Assembly: GCA_011947345.1 (NCBI GenBank)
Contig: JAAVTG010000749.1
Location: 1-15,277 of the forward strand
DNA: 15,277 nucleotides
From: Phytophthora quininea
Taxonomy: Eukaryota > Oomycota > Peronosporomycetes > Peronosporales > Peronosporaceae
Direction: 5' to 3'
Shown here: positions 1 to 9,726 of the stretch, in pieces
How the letters are laid out: each line of letters opens with the position of its first letter
Numbering within the stretch: position 1 is the stretch's first letter
The notes under the pieces: generated by a model
Seen by the model: the letters and a program-made list of their open reading frames with translations, nothing else
What the model was told of the DNA's origin: nothing
The model's database searches: none
Made by a program: the position numbers and the translations under genes

Positions 1-1336
1 CAAATGTGAGTAAGGAGCACCACGCTCTAGAACCTGCGTCTGCCATGCGGTAGGTCGACCGGGGAGGTGTCTGGCGGATAGCCGAATTTGGGAAACGGCT
101 TCGGTCAAACCGATAGCTCGGTTGATCTCTTGTCCGAAAAAGTTCTTGGAATTTAGTTTGTTGATCCAAGCCACAGCTGAAGCATTATCACTCCAACACA
201 CGATGTGGGGAAGCTAAAGTCGCGAGTGCCACTGCGTACCCCACGCCAGGCGGCTAGTGCCATGCAGAAATGCTCCCTGACGTTCATATTGAACCCCAAC
301 GAACTCGATTCTTGTGTCTCTTCGGCATCAAATTGTAGTTGGATAAACTCGGATGAAGGACGACGAGGCCTGCGTCTGACGCATCCATGTAGAGGTTGAT
401 GTCCGGTTCAGGCAGTGCACCAAAGAATCGTAAAGGCAGGTTCTCGAGGTGACCGTCGGATAGAGTGTGTTTTAACTACACGAGATCAAGACGTGACCTC
501 GCACACAGTCGAGTGGTTTGGAACGGACGGAGCCGTGTGCAGACGATTTGGAGTTGCAGGAAAAATGGTTTCGCTGACCGCAGACACAGAGTGAGGGGCG
601 AAGGCTGCCAAGCAACTTCTGGAGCTGTTGCTTAGCGGTCTTATCGGCGCTCAGCATAGTTGATACACGGTTCAGACACTTCAAAACTTTCTCCTCCGGC
701 ATTGACACCGTCCGATCCACTGTGTTCCAGAGAAAACCGAGCGCCTGCAGCTCAGTAGACCACAGAGAAAACTTGGAATCGTTGATGCTGTCGGGGCCGA
801 GAACCACCATCATACAGTGGCGTAACGTTGCTTCTGCCAGCTCGAGACGATCACCTCGTTCGGGTTCGATCAGTACATGATCGTCTACCCACTCGTAGCC
901 GAAAAACATTCATTGTCTGCGCTCGCCGATACTGAAGCTGGGGAATTGATGCTGAATAACCAGGTGATTGCTCTCCCAAATACTCCGTAGAACACCGGCG
1001 AACCAGACCATCCAAAGGAGCAGCCAAGTCGATGGCGAGCGCATTTTCGTCTGGAAAGGTGGCTCCCATCCAGCGCACGTGCATGGCGTGAAGCATGAGG
1101 TTCTTGATGATCTCGTCGGGATATGATCTTGCCAGGTCCTCGATGCGTCGCGCTAGAGCAACGACGCTGATGTAATTAATGTATGGAGCGCTGTCGATGC
1201 CGAAGCGGTCGTTGGTTGATGCTAACGCCGGGTAGGAAGGATCGTGAATCGGTTGAACTTCGTCTCGGGGGTCTACATCTTTCTTCTCCACCGCGCCGAA
1301 TGGGCTGCACTGAATGTTTCCCCACTCGTTAACCCT
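1..1336 (-). pseudogene. Retroelement pol remnant: reverse transcriptase plus RNase H, frameshifted
   Basis: Read on the minus strand, conserved pieces appear in the order of a retroelement polyprotein. From about 1336 down, a 'QCSPFGAVEKKDVDP' stretch and then 'DSAPYINYISVVALARRIE' match the RT fingers region. From 905 down, 'YEWVDDHVLIEPE' is the RT catalytic box (Y-x-DD). 'LGFLWNTVDRTVSMP' and 'LQKLLGSLR' (about 740-600) fit the RT thumb and connection. RNase H follows: 'INLYMDASDAGLVVL' near 395-355 and 'VCWSDNASAVAWINKLNS' near 200-140. The last piece is 'MADAGSRAW' at about 46-20. The frame changes near 900, 600, 330 and 50. The RT motif-A segment that should hold the first catalytic aspartate, between 'PDEIIKNL' and 'MLHAMHVRWMG', seems to be deleted. 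It resembles DIRS-like or other non-LTR-retrovirus oomycete elements, but with no integrase or recombinase in view I cannot fix the superfamily. Confidence 0.8.
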
Positions 1337-1574
1337 ATCGTTACCAAAAAGTAACTTCGAGTACCTTTCTGCATGTGTATAGTGAGATCAAGGTAAAAGA
1401 GTAGTCGCACCTCTCCAGCCATTGCAATATTTGGATTACTAGTCCACCCTCTGGCCAATCACGTGGCAGGTCCCGCTATTGTGTCCGTCACGGTGCCGCT
1501 CTTCCGGTTGTTGCTCCACCTCGTCGACTTCGGCTTCTATGTCGATGACGTCGTCCTCCGTCCTCTCCTTGCTT

Positions 1575-2413
1575 CTAGTCGTCTCCAGCCTTGGACGCAA
1601 TGAAGGTCATCTTGGCGCACGTGGAGACCACGGACTGGATGAGGTTGTTCTTGCGCTTGATCTTGTCGCTCACCTGGCCTCGGCAGCAATAACTGCGCAG
1701 CACGAGGAGAGTCCAGAGGAATCGTCCGTCAGTGAATGGTGCTTCGATACGGTCTCGCAGGCCAGCTGGTTCGTCAGGATGGTCGTCGTCAATCACTGTC
1801 GTTCGCACCGATGCCAAGGGGAGCACGTAGCTCCGACGTGCGCTGTCAGCACTGCAACCAGTGAGAAATCTAACTGTGCTGTGCGACTGCACATAAAGAA
1901 CGCCTGGGTATGTGGTAGCTGCTGGTACCATGTTGAACGAGGGAGAAAATGCCACAACAATATCAAATGTTACGACTGCCTGTGTAAATGACCTACGCAA
2001 ACTCTGCTTGCTCGTTCTCGTGTTTCGAGCATCCGCACATACACTGGCAACACGGATCAAATCGTTTTGACCTGAGTGCTTTGGCTCCAAGTGCTTCGGT
2101 CGGACTTTATCCCATTCAGGCGAGCTGTAGAAACGGCACTTCTGACAAGTGCACGGGTGCCAGGATGACTCTGGTTCGAGCTCGACAACCAAAACATCGA
2201 CTTTTTCCATGGCATCATACAATGCTAGCCACATGTTGTAATGATTTTGTAGGTAGAACCTTCCACATAACGGTCCCTGAGCGCTGAACGAGAAACTCCA
2301 GGCGAAGCTTCCATTTTGATGTAGCGTTCAATGTGTCGGTCCTGCTTTGAACGCTGGAAGTTCAGTAGGTCGACTAAAAACTTTAGTCGCGCTCGAATCT
2401 GTGATCGTGTGAT
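1575..2413 (-). pseudogene. Unrecognised coding remnant upstream of the RT fragment
   Basis: Two overlapping open stretches lie on the minus strand. The first, 2228-2413, reads in part 'LNFQRSKQDRHIERYIKMEA'. The second, 1575-2234, is 219 codons. It contains 'MWLALYDAMEKVDVLVVELE', a short cysteine cluster 'HPCTCQKCRF', and a basic C-terminal end 'SDKIKRKNNLIQSVV'. The join of the two stretches near 2230 needs a frame change. A third short acidic stretch, 'TEDDVIDIEAEVDEVEQQ' (about 1575-1500), reads on in another frame. The same orientation, directly upstream of the RT remnant, makes a gag-like or first-ORF origin possible, but no motif proves it. A decayed independent gene is the alternative. 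I do not recognise the family. Confidence 0.35.
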
Positions 2414-2448
2414 CTAAACCAATATAACTAAGTTAGCTGAAAAATCCC

Positions 2449-3107
2449 TCAAGCCATCAATGTCGTCACCTCTGAAAGTTCCAAGCAAGTGCGCAACCAT
2501 TTCATCATCCACAGAGACTCATGAATGCACTCCTCTTGCCCGCGGTGAATAGCTAGGTGGAGTTCATACATCTCCTTGACAGGTAGCGCTGCAACAAAGT
2601 CGTCGATATCGTTCGACGAATCGAACTTCTCCTCCGTTATCTGTACCATAGTTCATAACTCAGTGTATTTAGGCTACATGAAACACCAACAACTCACCCA
2701 TCCAGACACAGGAACAAATACCGGATATATTTCATCAAAGTGGACGTCCTCGCCAGCACTAAAATGATTCGTGAACTTCAAAACTGTTAGTTTGAGCTGT
2801 TATAAACTTAGGGTTTGCTTTACCTGTGGGCTTAGAATCTTGCCATATATCGACCGTCCGTCGCTCGCAATTTTGTCACAGGAGACGCCAGCTGAGCTCT
2901 AGCGTAAATAGTCTGAACCACACAATAGTAATGGCAAACACATACGTACTTTGATATCTTCGTCATCATGGCGGGTGTCAAACATCTTTTAATGCGCTGC
3001 GCCTTTGCGGGTGGTGTCGTGCCCTCTTTCCGGCAATGAGTGGTTTTTCTTGGCCGCCTTTTGGTTAGACCAATATCTTTTGAAGGCGCCCTTTGATTGT
3101 GGTCCAT
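2449..3107 (-). CDS. Hypothetical protein, four-exon gene model
   Basis: Four minus-strand blocks join in one frame through three short introns, all phase 0. Exon 1 ends at 2946, exon 2 is 2824-2898, exon 3 is 2698-2775 and exon 4 is 2449-2640 with a TGA stop. The introns are 2899-2945 (GTATGT...TAG), 2776-2823 (GTAAAG, branch-like CTAAC, then GAAG) and 2641-2697 (GTGAGT...ACAG). The first start drawn here (ATG at 3107) gives about 168 residues with a basic N-terminus ('TKRRPRKTTH'). An alternative uses ATG 2983-2985 in another frame with the donor at 2949 (GTACGT), giving 126 residues that begin 'MFDTRHDDEDIK'. Exons 3 and 4 carry 'SAGEDVHFDEIYPVFVPVSG' and 'EKFDSSNDIDDFVAALPVKE', acidic and coding-like. 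No signal peptide or known domain is seen. A start-site-like CACTCATTGCC lies at about 3045-3035 (minus). The splice pattern supports the 3' three exons better than the 5' exon. Function is unknown. Confidence 0.5.
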
Positions 3108-3390
3108 ATCTTTAACAGTTATGAAGCTGCTTCTGCTGTATGATAAATAAATGTGTTGATCTTTCAAATTTTACGGCAACAGCACCGCATCTAAGTGTCA
3201 AGGCGCTCCATCCATATCTTTCGTTGCGACGTTTGGTGTGGCGAGGCCATTTATGAGTTTGACATTGGGAACATTGAGGTGAAATGGTTGGTAAAAGGAA
3301 ACAACAGCTTGGTGGTGGTGATTTCGGTCAAAAGAGACGGCTATCAACTCGAACGTTTAGACGGAGTGGACGACATCACAAGAACTACGG

Positions 3391-3451
3391 GTACGAAATG
3401 AGCATTATGCGTAGAATTGGTCCCTATGCAGCAGGCTAACAACATTATTAG
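3391..3451 (+). other. Intron near the 5' end of the PiggyBac-like gene
   Basis: A 61-nt segment begins GTACGA and ends CTAACAACATTATTAG, with a textbook branch site 11 nt before the acceptor. Removing it joins '...DDITRTT' to 'DTAYDRALFGAVW' in frame through a split GAC codon. Without splicing, the upstream frame ends at a TGA (3399-3401). This shows that the transposase gene was a spliced nuclear gene rather than a retrocopy. Confidence 0.65.
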
Positions 3452-5069
3452 ACACAGCCTACGATCGCGCCCTGTTTGGTGCCGTGTGGCCTGCGCTTCG
3501 TAAGGACGGGTGGTTTACCAAGCGCCCTCGGGGAAACAGTTTGAATGACGATTATCTTTACATTCGTCCTAATGGAAACCCGAATGGAAAAGCTGGTGTC
3601 GACTACTTTTGGGAGAGCAGGCCCTTCTGGAATATTACAATCGGGAACTGAAGGCGAATGGGGAAGGCTGTGTACTAACAGCTGTGAGCGAGAATATGGC
3701 GATTGATGAAAAATGTGCTCATACCTTGAGTCGAACGAGCGACAACAGCGCGCCCAATCTTTTGGAGAGTGTAGTCAAACATTCCTTTCACCGACGCGAA
3801 AGTCCAGTTACGATTTCTGATGAAAATACCAGACGACTTGCAAATTGCATTTCTGATGAGACTGAAGCTTATCTCCGCGATGCTGTGCCTCTAGAAGATG
3901 TCGCTGTGCCCACCAGCTCTGCACCCACAGCTGCTAAATGTGCGGTTTGTGAGGGGTATGTTCTACTGAGAGATCCTGTACAACATGCGGAAAATTCATG
4001 CATCACTTCTGCTCTCACGACGTATGCGTATCGCTGAACATTTGCGGATCTGATGGAAAGTCAATTGAAGATTTCGGAGACAGTTGCTACTGCAGCAAAC
4101 AATGCTACTACACGAACGCCACAACGACAACATGGACGGATAATAACCACTCTGCTTCGCTATCGGTTGTGCAGCCAGTCTCTGCGTTTGCACCAGCAGC
4201 GAATATTGCCCCGTCAAAACCATTATTGGCAGATACCGCAGCGATTACATCCTATGAGGCAGCAACATCGAACGTGACGCAATCAACAAAGACAACGAAG
4301 AAGCCACAGAAGCAGCAGAAGCCGCGAAAAGCTACTCCTAAGTCGAAAAAACAGTTTCGAAAAGCACCGCAAAATCACCCAGCAATGGTAAATCTCAACG
4401 CCGTAAACCAACCAAAGCAGCAGTTACAATCTCAGCAATGAAGGACGAGTTGATTCGCAGAGCAAAGGCTAGTGCGGAAAAATTTACTGGAGCTAGCGTT
4501 GCATTTTCACCCAGCCAAGAAGAATGGCTGCCACGTCGACTGTACCGTGACGTTGGTTCGGCATACATGGTTGGTGTGGTGACCCGGTACAGATTGGTGA
4601 ACGAAAAAATGCTGATGAAATTGCCGTTCCCTCGGTAAGTTATCAAATAATGTGGACAAACACTGCATTCCAGTCTAAAGACAACGTACACGTAATTTCC
4701 GAAGACATTTTGGTGCGTGGTATATGTCAATTTACAAAACTGCAGAAACACACCTTACAGTTTGGTGAATCGTGGGTTTCGTTGTGCAATATGGTCCCAA
4801 ACCTATCAAATATTGCTTCACTCACCGACGAATGCGAAGAAATGGATGAACAAGGGTATCGAGAATCGGCAATTTACCGCGGAAGCAAAGAGTTACAACG
4901 ATCTCTAAGTCCCGAAGAAGTCGAAAAATCGAGTCGATGACATTTTCACCAACGGCGTCACTAGGGCAGCCACCAGGTTTATTCACACATCCAGATGGAT
5001 CGTCGTTGACTGTGCTTCGGGATGAAAGTCGTCATGCGTTTGGGAATTTAGCTACTTCCAGTTTTTCGC

Positions 5070-6165
5070 GTTCATTCCGTTGTCGTTTTGGAGACAGGTG
5101 GTCGTGTTTACGAACGAATATGCAGATAACAGTGACTCTCCATCAAGTCGAAAGATCACGTTAGAAGAAACCATGAAGTTTCTTGGCATTCTTTGGTACA
5201 TGACTTTGATCGACAAGGGTGAGATGAGAAATTATTGGGAAGATGATACTGAAGCTAGTATATTTCCTGGAGCGCGGTCGACAAATTTGGAGACAATTAT
5301 GACGTGGAAGAGATTTATCTACATCCGAAAAACTTGAGTTTCCGTTCCCAAGTCACGCCTTCTGACATCCAGCGCGATCCTGCAGCTCGAATACGCCCTC
5401 TTATCAGTATGCTGAAATCTCGGTGTATTCGGCATGCTGTTCTTGGTCGGAATGTGGCTGTTGATGAAGCCAGTATTGCCTGTCGGTCGAGGTACGCTCG
5501 GCATATAATCGTGTTTAACCCCAAAAAGCCAACTGGCAAGTATCATTTCAAACTTTACGTTTGTTGCTGTTCAACGTCATGGTATGTTGCAAATTTCAAG
5601 CTCCATTGCGATAGTGAAATTGGTGAACGTTTGGGTGATGTAGTTTCACAATCTGAACTACAGCAAGTTACGGAATTGACATCCAAGTCAACCGACGTTC
5701 GAGCACATGTTCTCGAGGTTACCGCGTTCTTGAATGGGTCTAATCGCATAGTCAACACTGACAATTTTTACACTTCGTGCATGCTACTTGAAAGTTTGAG
5801 AGCCGTTGGTCTCTACGGACGCGGAACCGTACGTAAGGGAAGCAAACATTTTCCAAGATTTACAATGGTGAAAAAGAAGGACAAGAAACCAAGAGGCTTC
5901 ATGAAGCAAGGAGTATGTTCGGATAAGCATATCGTTGCAGCAAGTTGGGTTGATGGCGCAATTGTAAAGGTTATATCAAACGCCGATGCTTCTTCTCTTT
6001 CAACAGTTTATCGACGAATTGGAAACGAAAGCGTTGCATTTTCTGCCCTTCATGTGTCAGTGAATACAATTCTGCCATGCAAGGCGTTGACCGTCACGAC
6101 CAACTTCGAGGCCGTTTCTCGATAGCTGACGGCCACTCATTTCAAAAATGGCATAAAAACTTGCG
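5070..6165 (+). other. DDE_Tnp_1_7 catalytic core of the PiggyBac-like pseudogene
   Basis: The piece 5070-5336 reads 'FIPLSFWRQVVVFTNEYAD', 'TLEETMKFLGILWYMTL' and 'NYWEDD', the usual start of the PiggyBac catalytic domain. The next piece, to 6125, is the longest unbroken frame (about 273 codons). It holds the first two aspartates, the 'FNPKKPTGKYHFKLYVCC' strand and 'GLYGRGTVRKGSKHFP'. The third aspartate (GVDRHDQ) is only reached after a frame change near 6055, and the following 'FSIADGHSFQKWHKNL' helix runs into another frame near 6160. The intact 5304-6125 frame ends in non-homologous residues after about 6050, so a protein made from it would lack the third aspartate. Confidence 0.8.
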
Positions 6166-6230
6166 ATGGCAATGATTGATATCGCCCGATGCAACGCTTA
6201 CATTTGTGATAAGTTGGCACGCGATTCCAA

Positions 6231-6821
6231 TCTGACAGGCCAACACAACCTGATGTCCCGCAGAAGTCTGCAGTTCGTGATAAGCACAGGATGTTTGTAA
6301 TTTCTCTTGTCAGGGAATTGTTCAATGGAGAGTGGGAAAGATGTATTGAGAGTGAGGACGGAATAATATATGACACCGCAACTACTACACCAAATGCATC
6401 AAACAACAGGGCCATGGACCGTGACGAACCACAGCAAAACCCGGGTGGCTCGGCTGACCAACCGCTAACCTGCGTGGCGAAAGAATCGTGGGTTGTGCTG
6501 CAAGGAAGAAGTCGGTCAATGCGGAAATGTGCTGTGTGCAAATTTGAAGGCCGCGAAGCTACGCAGAAAACAGATTATTGTGAGACGCATGGTGTCGCGC
6601 TCTGTAAACGCACATATCCCGTCGATACTTCCAAGCAGCACTTGTGTCAACAAGAATCATGGACGTGCTGGCAGAAGTTCCACATATTTTATCTACCTCA
6701 ACAAGTGTATACCATCGATGGTAACTTGAGAAGAAAATCTCCGATTTACAAAGCTCAGGCACCTTTCCTAAAAGCAATCAGGGTAAAGAAAACTAAAAAG
6801 AAAGATAAGAGCTTGGCATGA
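6231..6821 (+). other. C-terminal zinc ribbon segment of the PiggyBac-like pseudogene
   Basis: This open frame begins inside the transposase ('KSAVRDKHRMFVISLVRELF', about 6246 on) and runs to a TGA at 6819. It contains a cysteine-rich module: 'KCAVCKFEGREATQKTDYC', then 'ALCKRTYP', 'HLC' and 'SWTCWQKFH' (about 6520-6690). That matches the C-terminal zinc ribbon that follows the DDE domain in PiggyBac proteins. It ends in a basic tail ('VKKTKKKDKS') that could act as a nuclear localisation signal. The segment itself is unbroken; the break is upstream near 6230. Confidence 0.7.
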
Positions 6822-7389
6822 TCAAAGCGAAATAGATAATTTGCAAAACGTACGCATCTAATGACTTCTTCGTGGCAGGGAAAGAAGATAGAGAAATTAG
6901 TACCGCAGTATCCTGACGATGATTTGCAGGCCGCTTCTGTGGACGTGGGGAATGGTGGGGCAAACACAATCCCGTTGAGAAAGTGGAAGTAGCGCGAACT
7001 GTGTCAGCTGAGCACTAGAGCGACGTGAAGATGGCGATGTATAAGGTGCTGGGAGCTGCGCTGATTTCGCTGTGAAGTGAAGCACAATCACGAGCGTTCG
7101 CCAACACCGAGCATCGACAGAACCAAAACGCCACCGAGATTGTGTCTAAACAGCGGGGTGGTCACACTAGAGCAACAAAGCATGCAGATCGTATTCAGTG
7201 ATCGGTTGAAACAAATACAGAGAGCAAAACATCACACTCCACCGCAAGTACTTAGTATTTGTAAAGGCAAACTTCGAGCAAATAGAATAGGGTAAAATCG
7301 TAACCACAGTGTGGACCAAATATATACACATTTGTATGGAAGAGTAACGCATAGGTTACACTGTAATTGAATTCAAATATCGCAAAGTG

Positions 7390-7478
7390 GTCGCATGGCA
7401 TTCCGACAAGAACGGGATATGGTCGTGGTATTCCGACCAAAACGGGATACGGTCGCATGGCATTCAGACCTAAACAGG
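7390..7478 (+). repeat. Short tandem repeat in left arm, about 2.8 copies
   Basis: Units begin GTCGCATGGCATTCCGACAA and GTCGTGGTATTCCGACCAAA, each followed by an ACGGGATAYG tail, with a partial third unit GTCGCATGGCATTCAGACC. Unit length is 30-32 bp. The same array occurs inverted in the right arm at 11924-12012. Subterminal repeats of this kind can be protein-binding sites in transposons, but that role is inference. Confidence 0.7.
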
Positions 7479-8037
7479 TGATGCTGTCGGCACTTGCTTT
7501 AGCGAATATTCAAAACAGTAAAGTAAACGCGAAACTCATTACAGATATTATCACGTGCCGAGATCATTAACGGCATTTACGCCCACCGAAGCTCGATGTC
7601 TTGGCACTTCCTACAGTCAAAGAGCTGTTCGCCCGTCCTCGAGCAACGTAGACGCTGTAGACATTCTTGAGGCTTTGCACCGGAAGTTGTGCCACCGATC
7701 TAATTCCCCAATCCACTCCTTCGACAAGTAGAGTCCTCAATTGCGTTCCGCTCAGCAAATCCAGCAGCCTTCGATCTCAATAGGCGGGTAGCAGCGACTA
7801 GAAACATTGTCGGTGACTGTTCGCATGAGTCGGTGAGCCATGCCGGGAAGACGGCACCCCATCAACAGGCCGCGCGTCGAGGTAATCGAGACGCATGCTT
7901 CACGTCCTTGGGGCGTAGCACCACGGGCAGAATGTGCGCCACCACACATCCACTGACACAGCAAATGTAGCGCAGCGTCACGGCTGCGGAACGGCCAACG
8001 CCAACAGTCTTGGACCCGGATTTGGAGCAGAGAGATG

Positions 8038-8051
8038 CCCAATATATTGGG
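8038..8051. repeat. Perfect 14-bp palindrome in left arm
   Basis: CCCAATATATTGGG is self-complementary over 14 bases. Its copy in the right arm is at 11352-11365. It could be a site for a dimeric protein, or simply chance. Confidence 0.6.
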
Positions 8052-8061
8052 TCTTGTGTAG

Positions 8062-8370
8062 CGTAGCGACGTGCAGCACGGGCATTGGGTTGTCTGCTGG
8101 ACGGCATCACGAGCGTCGAGCAGCCTGCCGGACAGCATCGTGGAGCGTTCGGCACTGGCGAACAGCAGCACAGTCATTGGTCAGCCTGCCGAACCGCATT
8201 ACGAATCGTTGGGCAGCGTGGTGGACTGGTGGGATCGTGCCGGGCAGCATCGCAGAGCATGGGGGGACATGGGGCGTCGGTCAGCGTGCCGGGCGGTACG
8301 ATCTGCGTGCGAGTGGCGTTGGGCCGCGTTGAGGCCGGCATCATGGATTTAGGGCAGCATTGAGGCCATC
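8062..8370 (+). repeat. GC-rich degenerate repeats in left arm
   Basis: A degenerate core of the form CAGC(C/G)TGCCGRRC followed by GCATC recurs at about 8121, 8182, 8234 and 8281, with spacings of roughly 61, 52 and 47 bases. The loose words GGGCAGCAT and GGCATCA recur between the cores. The same block is present inverted at about 11033-11341. Three overlapping open frames here are side effects of the low-stop GC-rich composition. Confidence 0.5.
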
Positions 8371-8725
8371 GTGGCAGCTTCGCACAGGTGTCGAGTTGTC
8401 GCAGCCGGCGTGACGGGTGCTGGAATGGGGCGTGGCGGACTCCGCAAATTGGAAAATGAGATCCGATCCGCCCGCAACTTTGTCATGGGGCCACCTTGAG
8501 AGCAGTTATGACATGGCCAATCAGAGACGGAGTTTTTAAATTCCGCCAATCATGATCGCGAATCGTCGGAGCGAGCCCAGCCGAGAAAAGTACTTGCCGA
8601 ACCGTCGCGGCGGAGCTTGGCGCGCATTTCAAGCTTTGAAAATTGCTTGTTGCACGAGCTCCTCCCGATGCTTCGTGCGACACGACTCCTTGCAGCTTCA
8701 ACAAAGAATTAGCTGCCAGTTTTAG

Positions 8726-9726
8726 TAAGTGAAATGTCTAAGAAAATGCTAGATAAATTGGTACTTCGAAACAATTGCAGCATAGTGCAAACAGATGTAC
8801 AAGCCAACACATTGCACCGCCAATACCGAAATCATCAAAACCATTTGTGCACACCTCCGTTGCTACCACCTCAAACATATTAACCTTCATGTAACCGCAA
8901 CTCGATCTCCAAAATCGCCAACTTTGACAGCAACTACTTTAGTACGACCGCCGCTTCCTCTCACAACATTGGCGCAAAGCCAGCTCCTAATGATTGACGA
9001 TGCCTCAACTTCATTGAGCGCCACGGCATTCGGCCAACGCTCGCGCCAATCCGCCGCGGTCACTACCAGCGACCACTCGATCGCCACGGCCACAGTCACC
9101 CCCGCAACGTGGCTTCAACGCTCCACGGGACCAAGCCGCAGCGCCCGCCATCGTCGACGCCGCTGCTGCGCATGACGGCACGACCACATCCAACGTGGCC
9201 GTGGTGATCGTGGCGCTTTTCGTCTTAGGGACGCAACGTCAAAATTGAAGGGCAGGAACACTTCAAATGAAGAGCATGGAGCTTCGAAAAAAGACCATGT
9301 TCCTTTCGAGTCAGCAACTATTTTGTTTTTGTGTAGTAGGTCGAGTCGCATCGCTTGTGCAGCATTTAGCACAAATATCGAAGCGCCAAAAACATTGTAG
9401 TTTGTTCTATCCTTTGCCGCTTCATGAAACCATTCCATTAACAAGTGTACCAGCAATAAGCTAGTGCAGTGTTATTGCCTCCACGAACGCCCCCAGAAAC
9501 CAACAATGTGTTGATAGCCAGCAATACGTTCTAGCCAAAAGCGCCCATCATTTACATCGCAGCAGTGTCGACCGCAACGCACAAAACACATTCGCAATTA
9601 GGCGTGTGTTCGTCGGGCTGGCGCAAAAATAAATTACAGCATTCATCGGACATATTTCTCAAACATGGGAGAGACATGGACCTGCATGGCCCCGACATGG
9701 ACAATAAAACATATCGTCCTAAATAT
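8726..9726. other. Left half of the element centre, no confirmed gene
   Basis: Between the left arm and the DOT1-like frame I see no recognised gene. The best candidate is a minus-strand open stretch from about 9474 to 9115. Its upstream half reads 'LLMEWFHEAAKDRTNYNVF' and 'SIFVLNAAQAMRLDLLHKNK', which looks coding-like. Its downstream half is Arg-rich and does not. It lies on the same strand as and downstream of the DOT1-like frame, so it could be a lost 3' exon or a separate captured fragment. A second minus open stretch, 9552-9839, contains several cysteines but no known motif. The stretch 8900-9200 is GC-rich with open frames on both strands. Confidence 0.3.

Larger units (their letters stand above)
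3195..6821 (+). pseudogene. PiggyBac-like transposase, full length but frameshifted
   Basis: Fragments in all three plus frames line up in the order of an oomycete-type PiggyBac (DDE_Tnp_1_7) protein. The N-terminal region (3195-3640) has 'ALFGAVWPALRKDGWFTKRP' and 'NDDYLYIRPNGNP'. A cysteine-containing and then Lys/Gln-rich linker covers about 3940-4440. A conserved block 'WTNTAFQSKDNVHVISEDIL' lies at 4651-4710. The DDE core spans about 5070-6165 and a zinc ribbon 6480-6690. The three catalytic aspartates are all encoded: 'VAVDEAS' (GAT 5463), 'NTDNFYTS' (GAC 5760) and 'QGVDRHDQLRG' (GAC 6089). About ten frame changes break it: near 3609 (T run), 3960, 4345 (A run), 4635, 4930, 5075, 5330, 6055, 6160 and 6230. 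In-frame stops within the aligned pieces are rare. No ATG opens the first piece, so the 5' end is lost or lies in an unseen exon. No flanking TTAA pair or terminal inverted repeats could be assigned. Confidence 0.85.
6991..8725 (+). repeat. Left arm of the long inverted repeat
   Basis: The arm begins at AGCGCGAACTGTGTCAGCTG and ends at GCTGCCAGTTTTAG. Its reverse complement is at 10678-12410. In the stretches I compared base by base, the inner 1.2 kb differs by only a handful of substitutions. The outer 100 bases, around 7020-7090, carry about seven differences. No ORF here looks like a real protein; those present are mirrored in the other arm only because the DNA is. Confidence 0.9.

Noticed and set aside
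1479..1991. 170-codon plus-strand frame
   Set aside because: It overlaps the longer and more coding-like minus frame 1575-2234 and has a biased Ser/Cys composition typical of an antisense shadow.
2989..3115. TTAA sites at 2989 and 3112 as a possible PiggyBac insertion boundary
   Set aside because: No matching TTAA with a paired terminal inverted repeat was found downstream of 6821. The nearest downstream TTAA noted (7567) lies inside the unrelated repeat arm.
7567..7758. 63-codon minus frame, mirrored at 11645-11836
   Set aside because: Mirrored by the inverted repeat with one residue changed. No recognised motif and too short to support as a gene.
7862..8363. Overlapping frames of 92-141 codons on both strands
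   Set aside because: They sit in GC-rich degenerate repeats where stops are rare in all frames. None resembles a protein family.
8483..8704. 73-codon open frame in the left arm, mirrored at 10700-10920 in the right arm
   Set aside because: The same translation in both arms only reflects that the DNA is duplicated. No domain, no supporting start context, and other frames in the same stretch are equally open.
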